Shown: positions 48,185 through 60,230, counted from the stretch's first letter. The stretch is 64,000 nt of DNA from Prochilodus magdalenae (GCA_024036415.1 JAMWET010000668.1:62001-126000); one strand, 5' to 3'. A program made the numbers and translations. Notes: generated by a model from the sequence alone, not told the origin.

Positions 48185-51060
48185 CTTTCTGTTCGTCTCC
48201 CTCTCGCTCTCTCTTCCTCTAGTCCTGCCCTACTTTGAACTCCTGCCCTGCTAGTGCCTGAGGGTTAAGCATCTTTGAGGAGCATTAAAGTCTAATGCGG
48301 TCAGAATAAAAGCTTTCTGTGCTTGTCCCAGCCCGGCTCGGACTCTGTCCGATGCATTATGCATGAGCCACAGGCCCGATCCACTTTGGCTGTGCTGCCA
48401 TCACGGCGCTAAAAGTGCTTGACCGTTAACACGGGGTCAGGCTGCGAGGGACCGATGGAGGCTTGGGAACAGTGGGGGGGGAGCAAGCATTTTAGATGAG
48501 TTCCGAGGCTATGGCTGAAAAGACGCAATGTTCTAGAGCTGCAAAAAGGCCTTTTATTGGAGAATTTTGTATTTGTAATTTTAGGATAATATTTGGTTTA
48601 GTCTTTTCAGATTGATAGCAAATGTTTCAGTGCACAAATACTGTTTATTTGCTATAATTAGAATATTAGGAATAAATTAAAACATAAAATGTGGCCTGTA
48701 AAAAAGACTTATATCGTAAATTCTATGTTATATAAAAGTTCTGTTCATTTATGTTAATCACATTACATTTAATCATGATTATGGCTGTAGGCGTCCGTCA
48801 GGTACAGTGACAAGGCCCGTACTTTTCCTTTTTTTTGTTATTAAATTAAAAAATCATGTAATTTGACCAGGGGAGGCTCAGACTTTTGCATATGACTGCA
48901 GTGATGTCAGCTCATGAACCATTTTCAGTATTGAGGTCACTCTGTATATGCTTCCCTGTGGAGAATGTTTGTAAATCCCATCACGGCTGACCCACCTGCA
49001 GGAGCATCGGGCTGGGACATATGGGACGCGTTTAGGAAAGAAAATGCAGCAGGGCATTATTAGGATTAAAAAAAAGTCTTGTTGTGCATGTGACAGTGGT
49101 GTGTATCACCTGGGCTGTATATGACGCACTACTGGGTCTGGTGGGCTAACACTAAGGCTGACTGGGGATGTGTGTGCTTGTGTACATCTGAATAAGCTCT
49201 GGGGAGTTTAAGCCCAGGGTTATGTATATCTACTCACTGCTCATTTAACCCTTTATTACCAATGAAAAACACTGCTAAACTGCTGCATAGAGCTTCCTCC
49301 ATATCGTTGCTGTCTGTATTGTCAAATTATGTAAAAAGTAAAAATAAATAAATAAATAAACAAATAAAGATTTTGATTTAAAAGCAATGAATAGTGACAG
49401 AAAACACATGCTGATCTATGTTACTATGGCCAACATAGTATGCCCAGCATAAGACATTCACACTAACCATCTACTCTGGATTTTACTTTAGAAAAATTAA
49501 AGTAGACAATGACGAAGTGAACTGCTTGTGTTTCAAATGTTAAGTAAAATGGGGTTATGAACTGTGACAAAACCTTAAACCACACACGACTTATCAGTAA
49601 CTATTTTGAATTATTCATTAACTACTAGAAGTGAGGTAGCTACTGTTTTTTGATGATGTACCATAAAAATATAGCCTAACGTAAATAGTCTTCTTGCAAG
49701 GGTGTAGAAGATTTTTTTTTTCATATAATACCTGTGGTAAAATGTCTTCAATGTAATCTCCCATGCTACTTTATTTGACACCCTTACCATTTAGCTCCAC
49801 TTTCTGGGGCACAGTTAGAGATTGTAGCTTGTCTACTGTAGCTTGTTAGCCATTTATTTGTGGTCAGTTTTAATATTTTGGGTGGCAGACTCTCAACCTG
49901 GCAGTAGCTTTGACGCCATGTATAAACTCCAGTAAGAAACATTATGTAATAAACTCGGTTTTGGTACACTCTGTCCAGCACCATGGACACTACCTTTTCA
50001 GTATCCCTGCTGTGAGAATGGACCACCACAAATAATCTCTGGTCAGCAGAGTCCTCTGGTTAGAAACTAATCCTGAATAATAATGATGTAATTATTGAGT
50101 TTATTTTCCCCTAGAGAATTAAAATTAAAAAAATGAAAAAGAGGAAAAGGCTTTTAGCAGATAAAATCTAGCATAATAATGAGATTTTTAGAAATGTAAA
50201 TGTTTACTTTCTAATATACTTTCAAACGATTTAAGTGACCTTAATGCACTTCTATTTTGTTCTATTGGTCTCAGTTTGCTTTTATTACATCCCAACAGCA
50301 AATTCTAAAACCTTCGGAATGGACAAAGATAAATGAAGTTCATCTGAAAATATTACACGACCATATTGGAAACCAGGCTTTGTCTTTTGTTCTGCAATAA
50401 AAACATCATCAATCATTTTGTCTCAAAGCTCAAAAGACAGAATTGCTGCAGCTTTAGTGTCCACCTGTGTCCTTTTCTAAAACTAGAAACATGCTTGTGC
50501 TTGAGTTTGATGACTCACTGAGTTAATGTGTGTGTGTTTTTAGAGGAGAAACAACAAACTAAAGCTCCAAAGTGGGGGGCAGGGAGAATGTTTTTTGGGT
50601 ATGTATGTGAGTGTGTTTAGGAGATCGTTTTGGATGGGAAAGCAGCCAGAAGGGGGCGCTAATGGTCTGTCTATGGAACCAGGTGGAGGCTGTCTGAGCT
50701 TTTTTTTTAAAGGACTGCACAATGTATCATTTGTTCAGTGTTATTGTAAGAATTTCCAAATGCTTTTCAAGCTGTTTACTGTAAGGATGTTGATTGATTG
50801 TATTGTAACTGAATTAATATGTGTATATATGTATATTAATCTTAATTCAGTTACACAATAACACTGTTCAAAATGTATATAGCTGACTATAACAATGTGG
50901 GAATGTATTAAAAAAAACTTTGTTTATTGTAACTTCATACGGTTGCTTTAGTCATCTACTGCTTTGTTTATTATTTATTAATTTATTTATCTGTCATGTA
51001 TAATCTATGTATCACAAATATTTACAAATACAAATACTTGTATTACAAATGCAAGTATCT

Positions 51061-51148
51061 ATATATTACAAATATTTTGTAAAGTTTAGTCTATATACTA
51101 TATATATATTGTATATAGAGTAAACTTTACAAAATATTTGTAATATAT
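51061..51148. repeat. Long near-perfect inverted repeat (hairpin)
   Basis: The left arm 51061-51088 is the exact reverse complement of 51121-51148 (28 bp). After one mismatch (51089/51120) the pairing resumes for nine more bases, leaving a 12-nt AT loop. The arms contain ATTACAAATATTTTGTAAAG, so they are not a simple dinucleotide repeat. Confidence 0.93.
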
Positions 51149-51585
51149 TTGTATATATATATATTCAATAATATCATAATATATTAAACAAAAAAAAGTT
51201 TTTTGTAAATGCCAGTTTGCCAAAATCCTTTTAAGAGTATATACAGGATTTACACTTCTACCAGAGAGGCCAGCAAAAATTATGCATTTTAACTGAAGCT
51301 GCAAGGTCGACATGGGTGCCCGCTGATTTATCTTTTCAACTGGTCATTATGTTTACGAACACTGTCATAATGTTGCTGTACTCTCATGTGATTTATTTCT
51401 CCCTCAGTGGCTGAAATAGCTGAAATAATAACAATGTTGGCTTGCCTTTGAAAATTACTAGATGACTATTATGATAAGATGGGCTTCTGATTTAAAATTC
51501 TTCTGGCATTCTGCTCAGCAGGGATTTGTAACTGATGTTTTTTTAATTAAAATATTTCTACACACTGAATAACACAAACCCATAC

Positions 51586-51740
51586 CTGTCCAATGTGCAT
51601 GCTGGTATCGCAGGTCAAAGGACGTGCAGAGGTCAAGTCGTTTGACCCCAGGAGTGTTGAGATGATGCCATTGCGGTCAACTTTCCGAATCATGGTGCCA
51701 TCTACAAAATAAATGAATCCATTCTTATCCACGGCAATAC
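51586..51740 (-). CDS. tenm3: tenm3 exon: NHL propeller blade
   Basis: The acceptor is ctctctttctctctgtag and the donor ACAG|GTATGG. Residues 168-219 read [40 protein letters not shown] and [12 protein letters not shown]. This is the canonical NHL strand pattern ([20 protein letters not shown]) and is nearly identical to other vertebrate TENM3 proteins as I recall them. A 5.0 kb intron separates it from the next exon. Confidence 0.96.
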
Positions 51741-51820
51741 CTACAGAGAGAAAGAGAGAGCACAAATTTAACTACAGTGAACATGCTTTTGATACAATGT
51801 ATACAATAAATATGATGATT

Positions 51821-51903
51821 AATAATAATAATAATAACAACAACAATAATAGTAACAATAATAATAATAATAATAATAACAACAACAACAACAACAATAA
51901 TAA
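51821..51903. repeat. Trinucleotide tract (AAT/AAC)n
   Basis: About 27 triplets, mixing AAT and AAC. In other frames this gives long poly-Asn, poly-Leu or poly-Ile/Val chance peptides, which are not genes. Confidence 0.95.
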
Positions 51904-52423
51904 TGTCCAATATATACTGTCTACATACATGTGTGATAAAAATTGCAATCGGAATCTCACCTAAACCTTATTTGTCTGAAAAGGTACAAAAACAAACATG
52001 CACACACACATCCATACCAGGGAGAATACATTGGTGACACGTGTCGTGCCTGCCCCTGCATTTTTCAGGTCACTGTGGATGTGCGTGTGGTGAATTATTT
52101 ACATTTTGCTTTGCCGGTGCTGAATAATTTGTGAGTGAGACAGACTAAAGTGTGTGTGTGTGTGTGTGTGTTAGAGAGAGAGAGTGAGGGACAGAGAGAG
52201 AAAGAGAGGGGATTTTTGCCTCATTTAGAGCCAATATCATGACAAATTTCAGCAGTTGTAATTTCACAGTGTTGCCCTATGCCCTGCCATCCTGCTCTGT
52301 GTATGTGTGGGTAGGAGCTACTTGCCAATTCAGAGCTTTCTGAACATCTGTTTGTTGCCATGGGGACAGTAACAGGTAAAATAAACCAGTATAATTCTGT
52401 AGTAGTCAGCAGAGAAAACTTCC

Positions 52424-52425
<2 letters not shown>

Positions 52426-52461
<36 letters not shown>
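52426..52461. repeat. Microsatellite (GT)n
   Basis: About 18 GT units, followed by an interrupted GTCTGTGTGTGTCTG stretch. Confidence 0.95.
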
Positions 52462-52463
<2 letters not shown>

Positions 52464-54067
52464 TGTGTGTGTCTGAGAGGCATATTAATGGCCTCCTCCC
52501 ATATACAAATTCCCACAGCAGCATGACCAGCAAGATAATCCAAGTGGCAGACAGACAAGTGCATGTGTGGCTGGTTAGCTATACTGTGACTAATGTGCTT
52601 TGTTAAAGTGCTATGAAAAAACACACAAAGTCCTGCAGACTGGGCAAATCAACTCAGACAAACAATACACATACACATACAGATGTGCGCACAGCGTGGT
52701 GGGTCCATAGAGGATATGAATGAGTGATGAACAGAGTGTGTGTTTTATTTGCTCATCAGATTCGCTCTAAGTGATTCCTCTGCCGTATTATAATAGCGGC
52801 TCAGTGGACTTTATGAATCGTCCTTTAGAGTGTTTGTGCCAAAGAAAAGGACTGCTAGACGACTACACGTTCCGGAAGATTCCAGAAATAACGGCCCGAG
52901 TCGGCTGTAAAAGGAGCTACAAGCCGTTATATTCACAACGCAAGACTCTTAAGGGGTAGAGAGCAGTTATTCGGCAGCCAGTTATACATGCTAGCTATCA
53001 AGTACAGAGGCACTGTGCACTGTTACAGAAAGTAATGGGCTTGAATTAGCATTTGACTCTATAGGAATGTAAAGGGACACCACAGAGACGCCTGCCTGAG
53101 AGAGCAATTGAATATAAAGAGAAATAGTGTAATTTTTTTTATAATCTTAAATACATTTTTTGATCAAGCGCTCTACTAATTGTCCCAGATTAGAATTTGA
53201 ATCATCTACTAGAGTGTTAGAACACCACAGAGAAGCATGCCTTAGAGAACAATAAAGAAAATAAATGGATAATAGGAATATGACAGAAAGTACCAGTCCC
53301 AGTACCATTCAAAGTTCAGAAAGATGAAAAGATTGATTCTCATGATCTTAAAACGTTTGCTATATTCGTTATCATCATATCCATGTTACTGGTCTATTTA
53401 TCTGAAATAATGTTATAGGACAACACAGAGATGCCATAAGAATCAAAGAAACAGAAAGCAGTGGTCCTGTATTATAAAAGGCAGTATGGGCAATACATAC
53501 TGAATGTGGGTGCATATACAGTGCCAGTTAGTCATTCAGACATGCTTGATTTATAATACAAAGTCTTAAATACATGTTGATCTAATATTGCTTACAGAGA
53601 CTGCTTACGGAGTCTATATAAATGTTGAAAGACATTATAAAGACTTCTGCCACAGAGAACAATGGAATACATGAAGCATAAAACAAAAAAGGCCCCCAAG
53701 TATTTCACACAGGAGATTTGTCCAAATTAGCCTTTGTGTTGTCTACAATAATGATAAGATACCACAGAGTCTCCTGTTAAAGAGAACAATGGGATAAAAG
53801 GATTAGAAAGTCATAGTACTATAATAAAAGTACAGGCTGTAGACACTGTATGTGTACCATTCAAGTTGTGATACATAAATCGACCGACTGCTATTGTTTC
53901 ATTTATACTTTAATATACTTTCATGTTTTTTATGTAGTAATGGTACCAACATTAACATCTGAGCTGCCTCAGGAATGCGGGACTAACTTAAATTACATTT
54001 TAAAAATTAAATAAATTAAATTCAAATCAATATGTGTTTACAACCCCTGTGGGTGCAGGTTTCATAC

Positions 54068-54300
54068 CTTTAGGTCCCAGCAGCAGGGCTTCTGCAGCCT
54101 TTCCCCCATCTCCACAGCGAGCTTCATCAAAGGGCAAGCACTGCTCCCCCGTCCCAGCCACCACCTCAGCATTCTGTAGCAGCTCCTTCGTTCCTGACAG
54201 GACTTTGGGTCTGAAGATCCGCCGAGAGTTTGTGTCCGAAACATACAGCTGACCGGTCATGGGGTCAGTGGCCAGGTAGTACCGGTGTGCTGGGTTGTTG
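54068..54300 (-). CDS. tenm3: tenm3 exon: NHL propeller, central blades
   Basis: The acceptor is ttgtctctttag and the donor AAAG|GTATGA. Residues 90-167 read [49 protein letters not shown] and [16 protein letters not shown]. The [11 protein letters not shown] strand and the [19 protein letters not shown] loop are characteristic of teneurin NHL repeats. The first base completes the Ser of site B; the last base starts a glycine codon. Confidence 0.95.
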
Positions 54301-56136
54301 CTAAAGAGACAAAAGGAGCAAAGCATTAGAGAAATGCAAATTAATAGTGCAACCAAAACCCAGAATCCATTTGGGAGAGCATTTTAGAACTGGACACTTG
54401 GTATGGACACAAAGCACAAGAGAACAACAGATGAGGGGAAAAGAGGAGTATGGATAAAAAAGTGATAAATAATTTTCCACAATGTTTCTTTCCATTCCTT
54501 AAGTAACAGGATATGAGAGAGTGGCTGTGATTTGGTTGCAGGAATGTGTTGAATGCAAGTACTGTATTATCAGAGAAATTAAATGTTTCAATTCTTTTAC
54601 AGAACAGTCTTTTTAATTTTAATACTGCTGATTACCTCTGCCATTAAAAGAGCCAGACAATATTACTGTAATGTTAGTAGTGCAGGATGCAAGCGCTGCA
54701 GTATTTTTATCACAGTGTAAGTATTGCAGTAGTGTTTCTTTATAAGTATGTCAGTGTTAGGAATAAAAAAAAAGATTAGCTGCAGTAGTGCTGTAGTGTT
54801 TCTATTGCAGTATTATTATTGCATTATTGGTATTGCTTTTCTGGTAATACTGCTGCGGTTATAGTATTGCAGCGTAAGTACCACAGTGTTAGTCCTGGGC
54901 TGAAAGGCCGATTTTGTTCAGCTTGTATTTGAGGCGGACAGTATTTTAGCAGACACTGTATATCTATGAATATATCTGTTATTTGTATGTCTGTATATAT
55001 TTGTATATCAGAGCGGAGCGGTGTTGAGTACTGTGTTAGACCGAGCTTAATGCAGGCTGACTGGAGATCAGCACAGAGTGACACCAGTGTAATGATGGCC
55101 ACCAATCTGTCACGTTCTCTCCATCACCTCCACTTTACTACCAAAAAACATAGTCAGCAAGTCAGCGTGAGGTGACAGGCGTCTGTTGGAAAAAAAATCA
55201 ACAACTCCTCATAGGGCATCAATTAACACAGGCTAAGAATAGAGCATGTTTGAGTGTGTGTGTTTGTGTGTGTGCTGGCTTTCATGATGACACACATGAA
55301 GGCACAGATGAGACTCCAGTGCCCTGCTGTTCTTTTAAAGGGCCTTTAATTCTGATTCTGGAACAGCACATCTGATCACAAAATACATGTGCTGATCAGA
55401 GTGGGTCTTAAAAGCATTGTCCTGATCTATCCTAAATGCAATCAAGCAGGCAATTAGTTATATCATCGGTGTTAATGGAGTAAATAGTAGACAATATATA
55501 ATAAAAAGAATAAAATTAATTAAAGCATTTGTTTAATAAAAATGAAAGATAAAAGTAACAGAAAAAGCTTACAATTAAAAATAAATATATTTTTTAAACA
55601 ATACTATAAATAAAACAGAACTATATCTACATATATAGGTGGGGATATTGTTGTTTTGTCTTAATGATGCTGCTGTATCACTGTTTCACTCTTGGTTTTA
55701 GAATCTTTATACCTGGCATATAAATGTATTACTGCATTAATAAATATAAGAGTTTCAAAAGTGCTCACTCCCCAGTCTCGGAAAATGACCTGAAATCATT
55801 ATGTTTGTAATGTCACAAAAAAAAGTAGATTTACATATAACCACCATTCATACTAGAGTATTTTGACCAGGACTACTACTGAGCGTGGCATACAGGGCAG
55901 CCTATTAGAATAGAGATGTTTACATTTACTGAGTAAAAATATGTTAACACGTACTAACAGGGAGCACATGCATTTTTTGCATCTATTTTTTTGGAAACAT
56001 AATTACAATGCAGGAGAATGCTCCCCACCATTAGGCAGATCATAAGTAGATTTTCTGCTAGAAAGACACTAAAACAAAATCCAATTATTATCATCATCAT
56101 TACCACCATCATCACCACCATCATCTTCATAATAAC

Positions 56137-56170
<34 letters not shown>

Positions 56171-59154
56171 GTATTTTATTTTATTATTTATTAATTTATT
56201 TACTTAATTATTTAATTATTATTATTAGTAGTAGGAGCAGTCATAATAATAGTACTTTATCACAAGTATTCTTGCTAGCTTTGCAGTTTTATTACCTGTC
56301 TGTTTTTACTTTAAATAACCTACATGCACTTTTTCCCCAATGTAGCTTTCCTACATTGCATAATGAATTACATTACTTTCAGTTTTATAAAATTACAAAG
56401 GCTGGTGTCTGCAAAATAACTGCACAACAACTTCAGTCATATTCAAATCAATAACATTTTCACTTTTCACATATCCAGTTTGAAAGTTTAGAACCTGTTC
56501 TTTCCAAATTATTTCTGTTTGTTTCTTCAGTGAATAATTCATATAAAATTGCAGCATGGTTTTGCTTTCAGTAGTTACAACACATAAGGGTTAAAGTCTA
56601 TCAGAAAATTGTCAGAAATGGTCTGGGGGATTACCGGCTGCGTTAGAGGTATATACAGTTTGTTAGAAGTTGGAGGTCAGGCTTCAAAGGCAGGGCTTAT
56701 AGTGAGTAGGCTGTGAGATCATATGTTGGGCCTTTTTGAAACCCCATAGGGTCTAATTGGAGCTCAGCGTAGCTCATGAGTAGATGAGTAAACGTGGCTA
56801 TTTTGAGGCCAAGTTATTAGGGCTGAGTAAAGTTTAGGAAGAAGGATAAATTTAGAAATCCTGTAGACGTAAAGACTATTCCTCTCTTATTTCTAATTAG
56901 AATACAATCAGAGGCTGGTTAGGCTGGACGTGGTTCCATATATGAGTGGAGCTCAGTTTAAGAAATGAAAGGCAGTGTTATTTTTAGAAGACTCATTTCT
57001 TCCTTGGTCTTTGTACATTCCTCAATGCTGCAGAGAAACAAAAACGCCCTATTAAGCATTAATGCCTATGAATTAATAAGAGCGCAGGGTTATTAATGCC
57101 CTTTTGCGACTGGTCTGAGACTTTAGTCGTCTGTATGCATCATTGGAAAATACCTACAACTTTGTATAATATATATTGGATATGTCATATATGATAATAA
57201 ATCAGAAATTAAAGAAAACATTAAACTACACCTTTACACTAGAGAACTTACAGTGTACCACTCTGCCCTCCTCTCCCCTTTCTCTCTTTTGCTGTCTCTC
57301 TGATATTTTGTATCTTTCCATCTCTCTGGTTTCCATCTCTTTTCTCATTTCCCTTTTTTTCCTCTTTGTTGTTTTCTCTTTTGTGCTTTTTCCTCCAACT
57401 ATCTTTTCTTTCTCTTTATTTCTTTTCCTACATCTAATTTTACCTTTTTCCCATCTTTCTGTTTTTACTGTATTTCTTTTTTTCAGATATCTTCTCCCTC
57501 TGCCTTTTATCTTCTTTTGTCTTACCTAAATTACTGCACACTTGTTATCGTATATGAATGTGCTAAAACTGTATGACTGTATGGCTGTTGTCTCTAAAAA
57601 TGGACTCAAGTATGTCACATAGCTAAAAACAGTAAAAGGAGCAAGTTACTACTGTGCTTTGGCGGGGTGTTCTTCACCATAGCATTTCCGCAGGAGTCAG
57701 CTAAACCTACTGCTTTGTGCATTTCTATATTAACACACAGTGCCGAAGAAGAGAGCCGCATCAGAATCAAAGGGTCTATAAAAGTTAAATAAGACTCACT
57801 TTTCTCTGCACCTTTAAAAGAACGTATTTAGCCTTTCTCGAACACAGATGTCTTTCACCGCACACAGAGGAATGAACATAAACACTTCACGAAGCTCCAT
57901 TAAGCCATCTATTCATCAATAACGTCTCTTATAGACACCACTTCACACACCACATTATGAATGACAAGAGGAGTCTCTCAAAACACACAGCACATTCTCA
58001 CATCAGCTGACACCATGACACACCATCTGAGATTCTCCTCATATCTGCAGGAGAGGAAAACATTGCCTTAAATTATAGGGAAAAAATTAACTGCGTTCGA
58101 AAAACAGTCTTTATCGACAATGGCAATGTTTTTTAATATGTTTGAATTTTTTGACTATTAAAAAAACTATTAAAAAATTTGAATTTTCATTTCAAGAAGG
58201 AAACATTGTTTTTTTATATCATTCAATAAAAGCTATTTGATTCACTTTAGACCATTTTTGTTGGTGTAAAGAAAATTAAACTACTATAAAAACTATTAAA
58301 AATATTAAATTTGATGGCAGCAACACATGAAAAAAAAAGTTGTGACAGGGCCATGTCTACCATTGTGTAGCATCTCCTCATTTTTTAACAACAGTCTGTA
58401 AATATATAAGAAGTGTTTCATGATGCCCCAAATGTTTTCTATTGGTAAAAGGTCTGGACTGCAGGCAGGTCAGTTTAGATAGTTGCTGTTATGATGGCTG
58501 CGGTTTAGTATTGCCTTGCTGAAATATTCAAAGCCTTCCCTAAAAGAGATGTTGTCTGGAGAGGAGCATTTGTTTTACTGAAACCTCTATATAATGTTCA
58601 GAATTTATAGTGACTGATAGATGTGCACTAATATCAAGTTGCATTGTTCCTCTCCCTTGGTGTTCTAGGTTTCCAAATTATTTCATTTTTTGATTCATCT
58701 CATCAGTTTTCCATTTTGCCTTAGTTCATTTTAAATTAGCTGTGGCCCAGAGAAGACAGTGGTATTTTTGAATTGTGTTGACATATGGCTTCTTCTTTGC
58801 ATGATACAGCTTTAACTTGCATTTGTGGTTTGGACAGTGACCAAAGTCTTATCATATCCAAAGTCTTCACAATTTTACAGCCTTTTTTTCTGAAATATTT
58901 AAGTTTTTCACAGGTTTCACAGAATATGCTATTTCCATACCCAGTCATGTGACTACAAATGTCTCCAATGATAAAATGTCTCACTTTCAACGGCTAATAT
59001 GTGTTCTATGTTCTGCTTGTGAAAATCTTAAACAATGCATTTTAAAGTCTTTAAAAAGCATGTAGTGGTGCCGGAGACTGTATGTGGGTGCTGTGGGCAG
59101 GTACATGACAGGTCAGGATGCAGGACACAAACACATACTTTTTCACAGGCTTAC
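54301..59154 (-). other. tenm3 intron between microexon and site-B acceptor, 4.9 kb
   Basis: It contains an AAT tract near 56127-56171, pyrimidine-rich sequence at 57260-57530, a homeobox-site-rich block at about 57010-57170 and a Tc1-like relic at about 58320-59020, next to the microexon. Regulatory sequence for microexon use would be expected within a few hundred bases of 59155, but no specific motif can be assigned. Confidence 0.8.
58320..59020 (-). mobile_element. Decayed Tc1/mariner-like element
   Basis: The plus strand begins CAACACATGAAAAAAAAAGT and GTGACAGGGCCATGTCTACC and ends TAAAATGTCTCACTTTCAAC, the recalled outline of a very common fish Tc1-type element. On the minus strand the catalytic end of the transposase is readable at about 58476-58418 as PACSPDLLPIENIWGIMK, with the third acidic residue present. 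Most of the rest is deleted or scrambled. It ends about 135 bp from the tenm3 microexon. Confidence 0.7.
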
Positions 59155-59175
59155 CTGTGTCTGAAGTCTTTATTT
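59155..59175 (-). CDS. tenm3: tenm3 21-nt microexon (splice site B, NHL insert)
   Basis: On the minus strand, 21 nt sit between an AG (59177-59176) and a GTAAGC donor (59154). With the preceding exon's AG and the next exon's C they encode RNKDFRH followed by S, in frame; skipping it gives S directly. The peptide is that of the alternatively spliced seven-residue insert known at site B of the NHL propeller in vertebrate teneurins, a splice choice shown in mouse to affect trans-homophilic adhesion and latrophilin binding. The upstream intron is 4.4 kb and the downstream one 4.9 kb, so it is isolated. It is far too short for ORF-based prediction. The upstream polypyrimidine tract is short and purine-interrupted, as expected of a regulated microexon. 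Confidence 0.92.
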
Positions 59176-59261
59176 CTTATAGGAGAAGCAAAAAGAGAGA
59201 AAGAAGAACAACAGAAGGAGATAGAAGTGTTAATTGAAGTGAAACATACATACATTTTGTT

Positions 59262-59263
<2 letters not shown>

Positions 59264-59306
<43 letters not shown>
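59264..59306. repeat. Microsatellite (AC)n
   Basis: About 21 AC units on the plus strand, which is (GT)n on the tenm3 transcript just upstream of the microexon acceptor. Confidence 0.97.
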
Positions 59307-59814
59307 CTGTAGAACTTGAAGGAACTCTTAGTGGAAAACTTGATCTAGAATATTTAATCGTATAATTTACTGGCGCATTATGCTACCAAAATTCATCATC
59401 CAATTCTGTTACTGCATGACTACCAGGCAACATTACCATTCTTTCCATTTTAGTTATGTAGTTTTAATCATTTGCCACATTAATGCAGAAATGATCTATG
59501 CATGCTCCACCCACAAACGTGCATACTTACTGCTGCCAAGTCGGACAAGCTCAGCAGAACGCTACAAACAAAATTCCTTTCAATTTAATGAGAACCTGTA
59601 GCACATTTTTCTAGGTTTTAGTTTTTAATTTAGAATGCTGCCAGGTTTAATTCCATATTCCATATAATTAGTTATAGCTAATTAGAGCTAGGTAGACTGG
59701 AAGATACTACCATGCTAATGTTGGTTGTGATCAATTACACAATGTAAATCCTAATCAGTAACTAATATGAATAACTAAGTATTTAAGTACTGCGTATTAT
59801 TCAGAAAATACTAT

Positions 59815-60230
59815 AATGTAGTATCTACTATGAATTATTTAGTATCTACTATGAATTATACAGCATTTACTTATAATTATTCAGCACCTACTATAAATTA
59901 TTCAGCACCTGCTACAAATTATTTAAAAACTTTTATATATTATTCAACAACCACTTTGAATAATTCTTCAACTACTCTAAATTATTTAGCAACTACTATG
60001 AATCATTCAGCACCTACTATAAATTATTCAGCCACTACTATGACTTATTCAAAACCTCCTATGAATACACAGCACCCACTAAGACTTATTCTGTCACTAC
60101 TATAAATTAATTAGTCACTACTATGAATTCTTTAGCACCTACACTGATTTATTCAGCAACTACTATGAATTATTCAGTAACTACTATGAATTATTCAGAA
60201 ACTACTTTTGAATTATTTAATATCTACAAA
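59815..60230. repeat. Minisatellite with 21-bp unit
   Basis: Some 19 diverged units of the type CTACTATGAATTATTCAGCAC follow one another on the plus strand. Because 21 is a multiple of three, one frame stays open for 91 codons (59830-60105) with a heptad-like TMNYSAP/TINYSAP pattern. There is no sign that this is translated. Confidence 0.85.

Larger units (their letters stand above)
46565..51585 (-). other. tenm3 intron, 5.0 kb
   Basis: It contains a (CT)n tract at 48129-48181, a GC-rich block at 48200-48500, hairpins at 47370-47419, 50805-50854 and 51061-51148, and an AAAT tract near 49343-49367. No exon candidate or protein-coding relic was found. Confidence 0.85.
51741..54067 (-). other. 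tenm3 intron, 2.3 kb
   Basis: It holds an AAT/AAC trinucleotide tract at 51821-51903, a (GT)n tract at 52426-52461 with GT/GA runs near 52152-52208, and a GC-richer patch at about 52760-52965. The rest is unremarkable. Confidence 0.85.

Noticed and set aside
51713..51964. Frames rich in Asn, Leu, Ile or Val
   Set aside because: They are translations of the AAT/AAC triplet tract next to a tenm3 exon.
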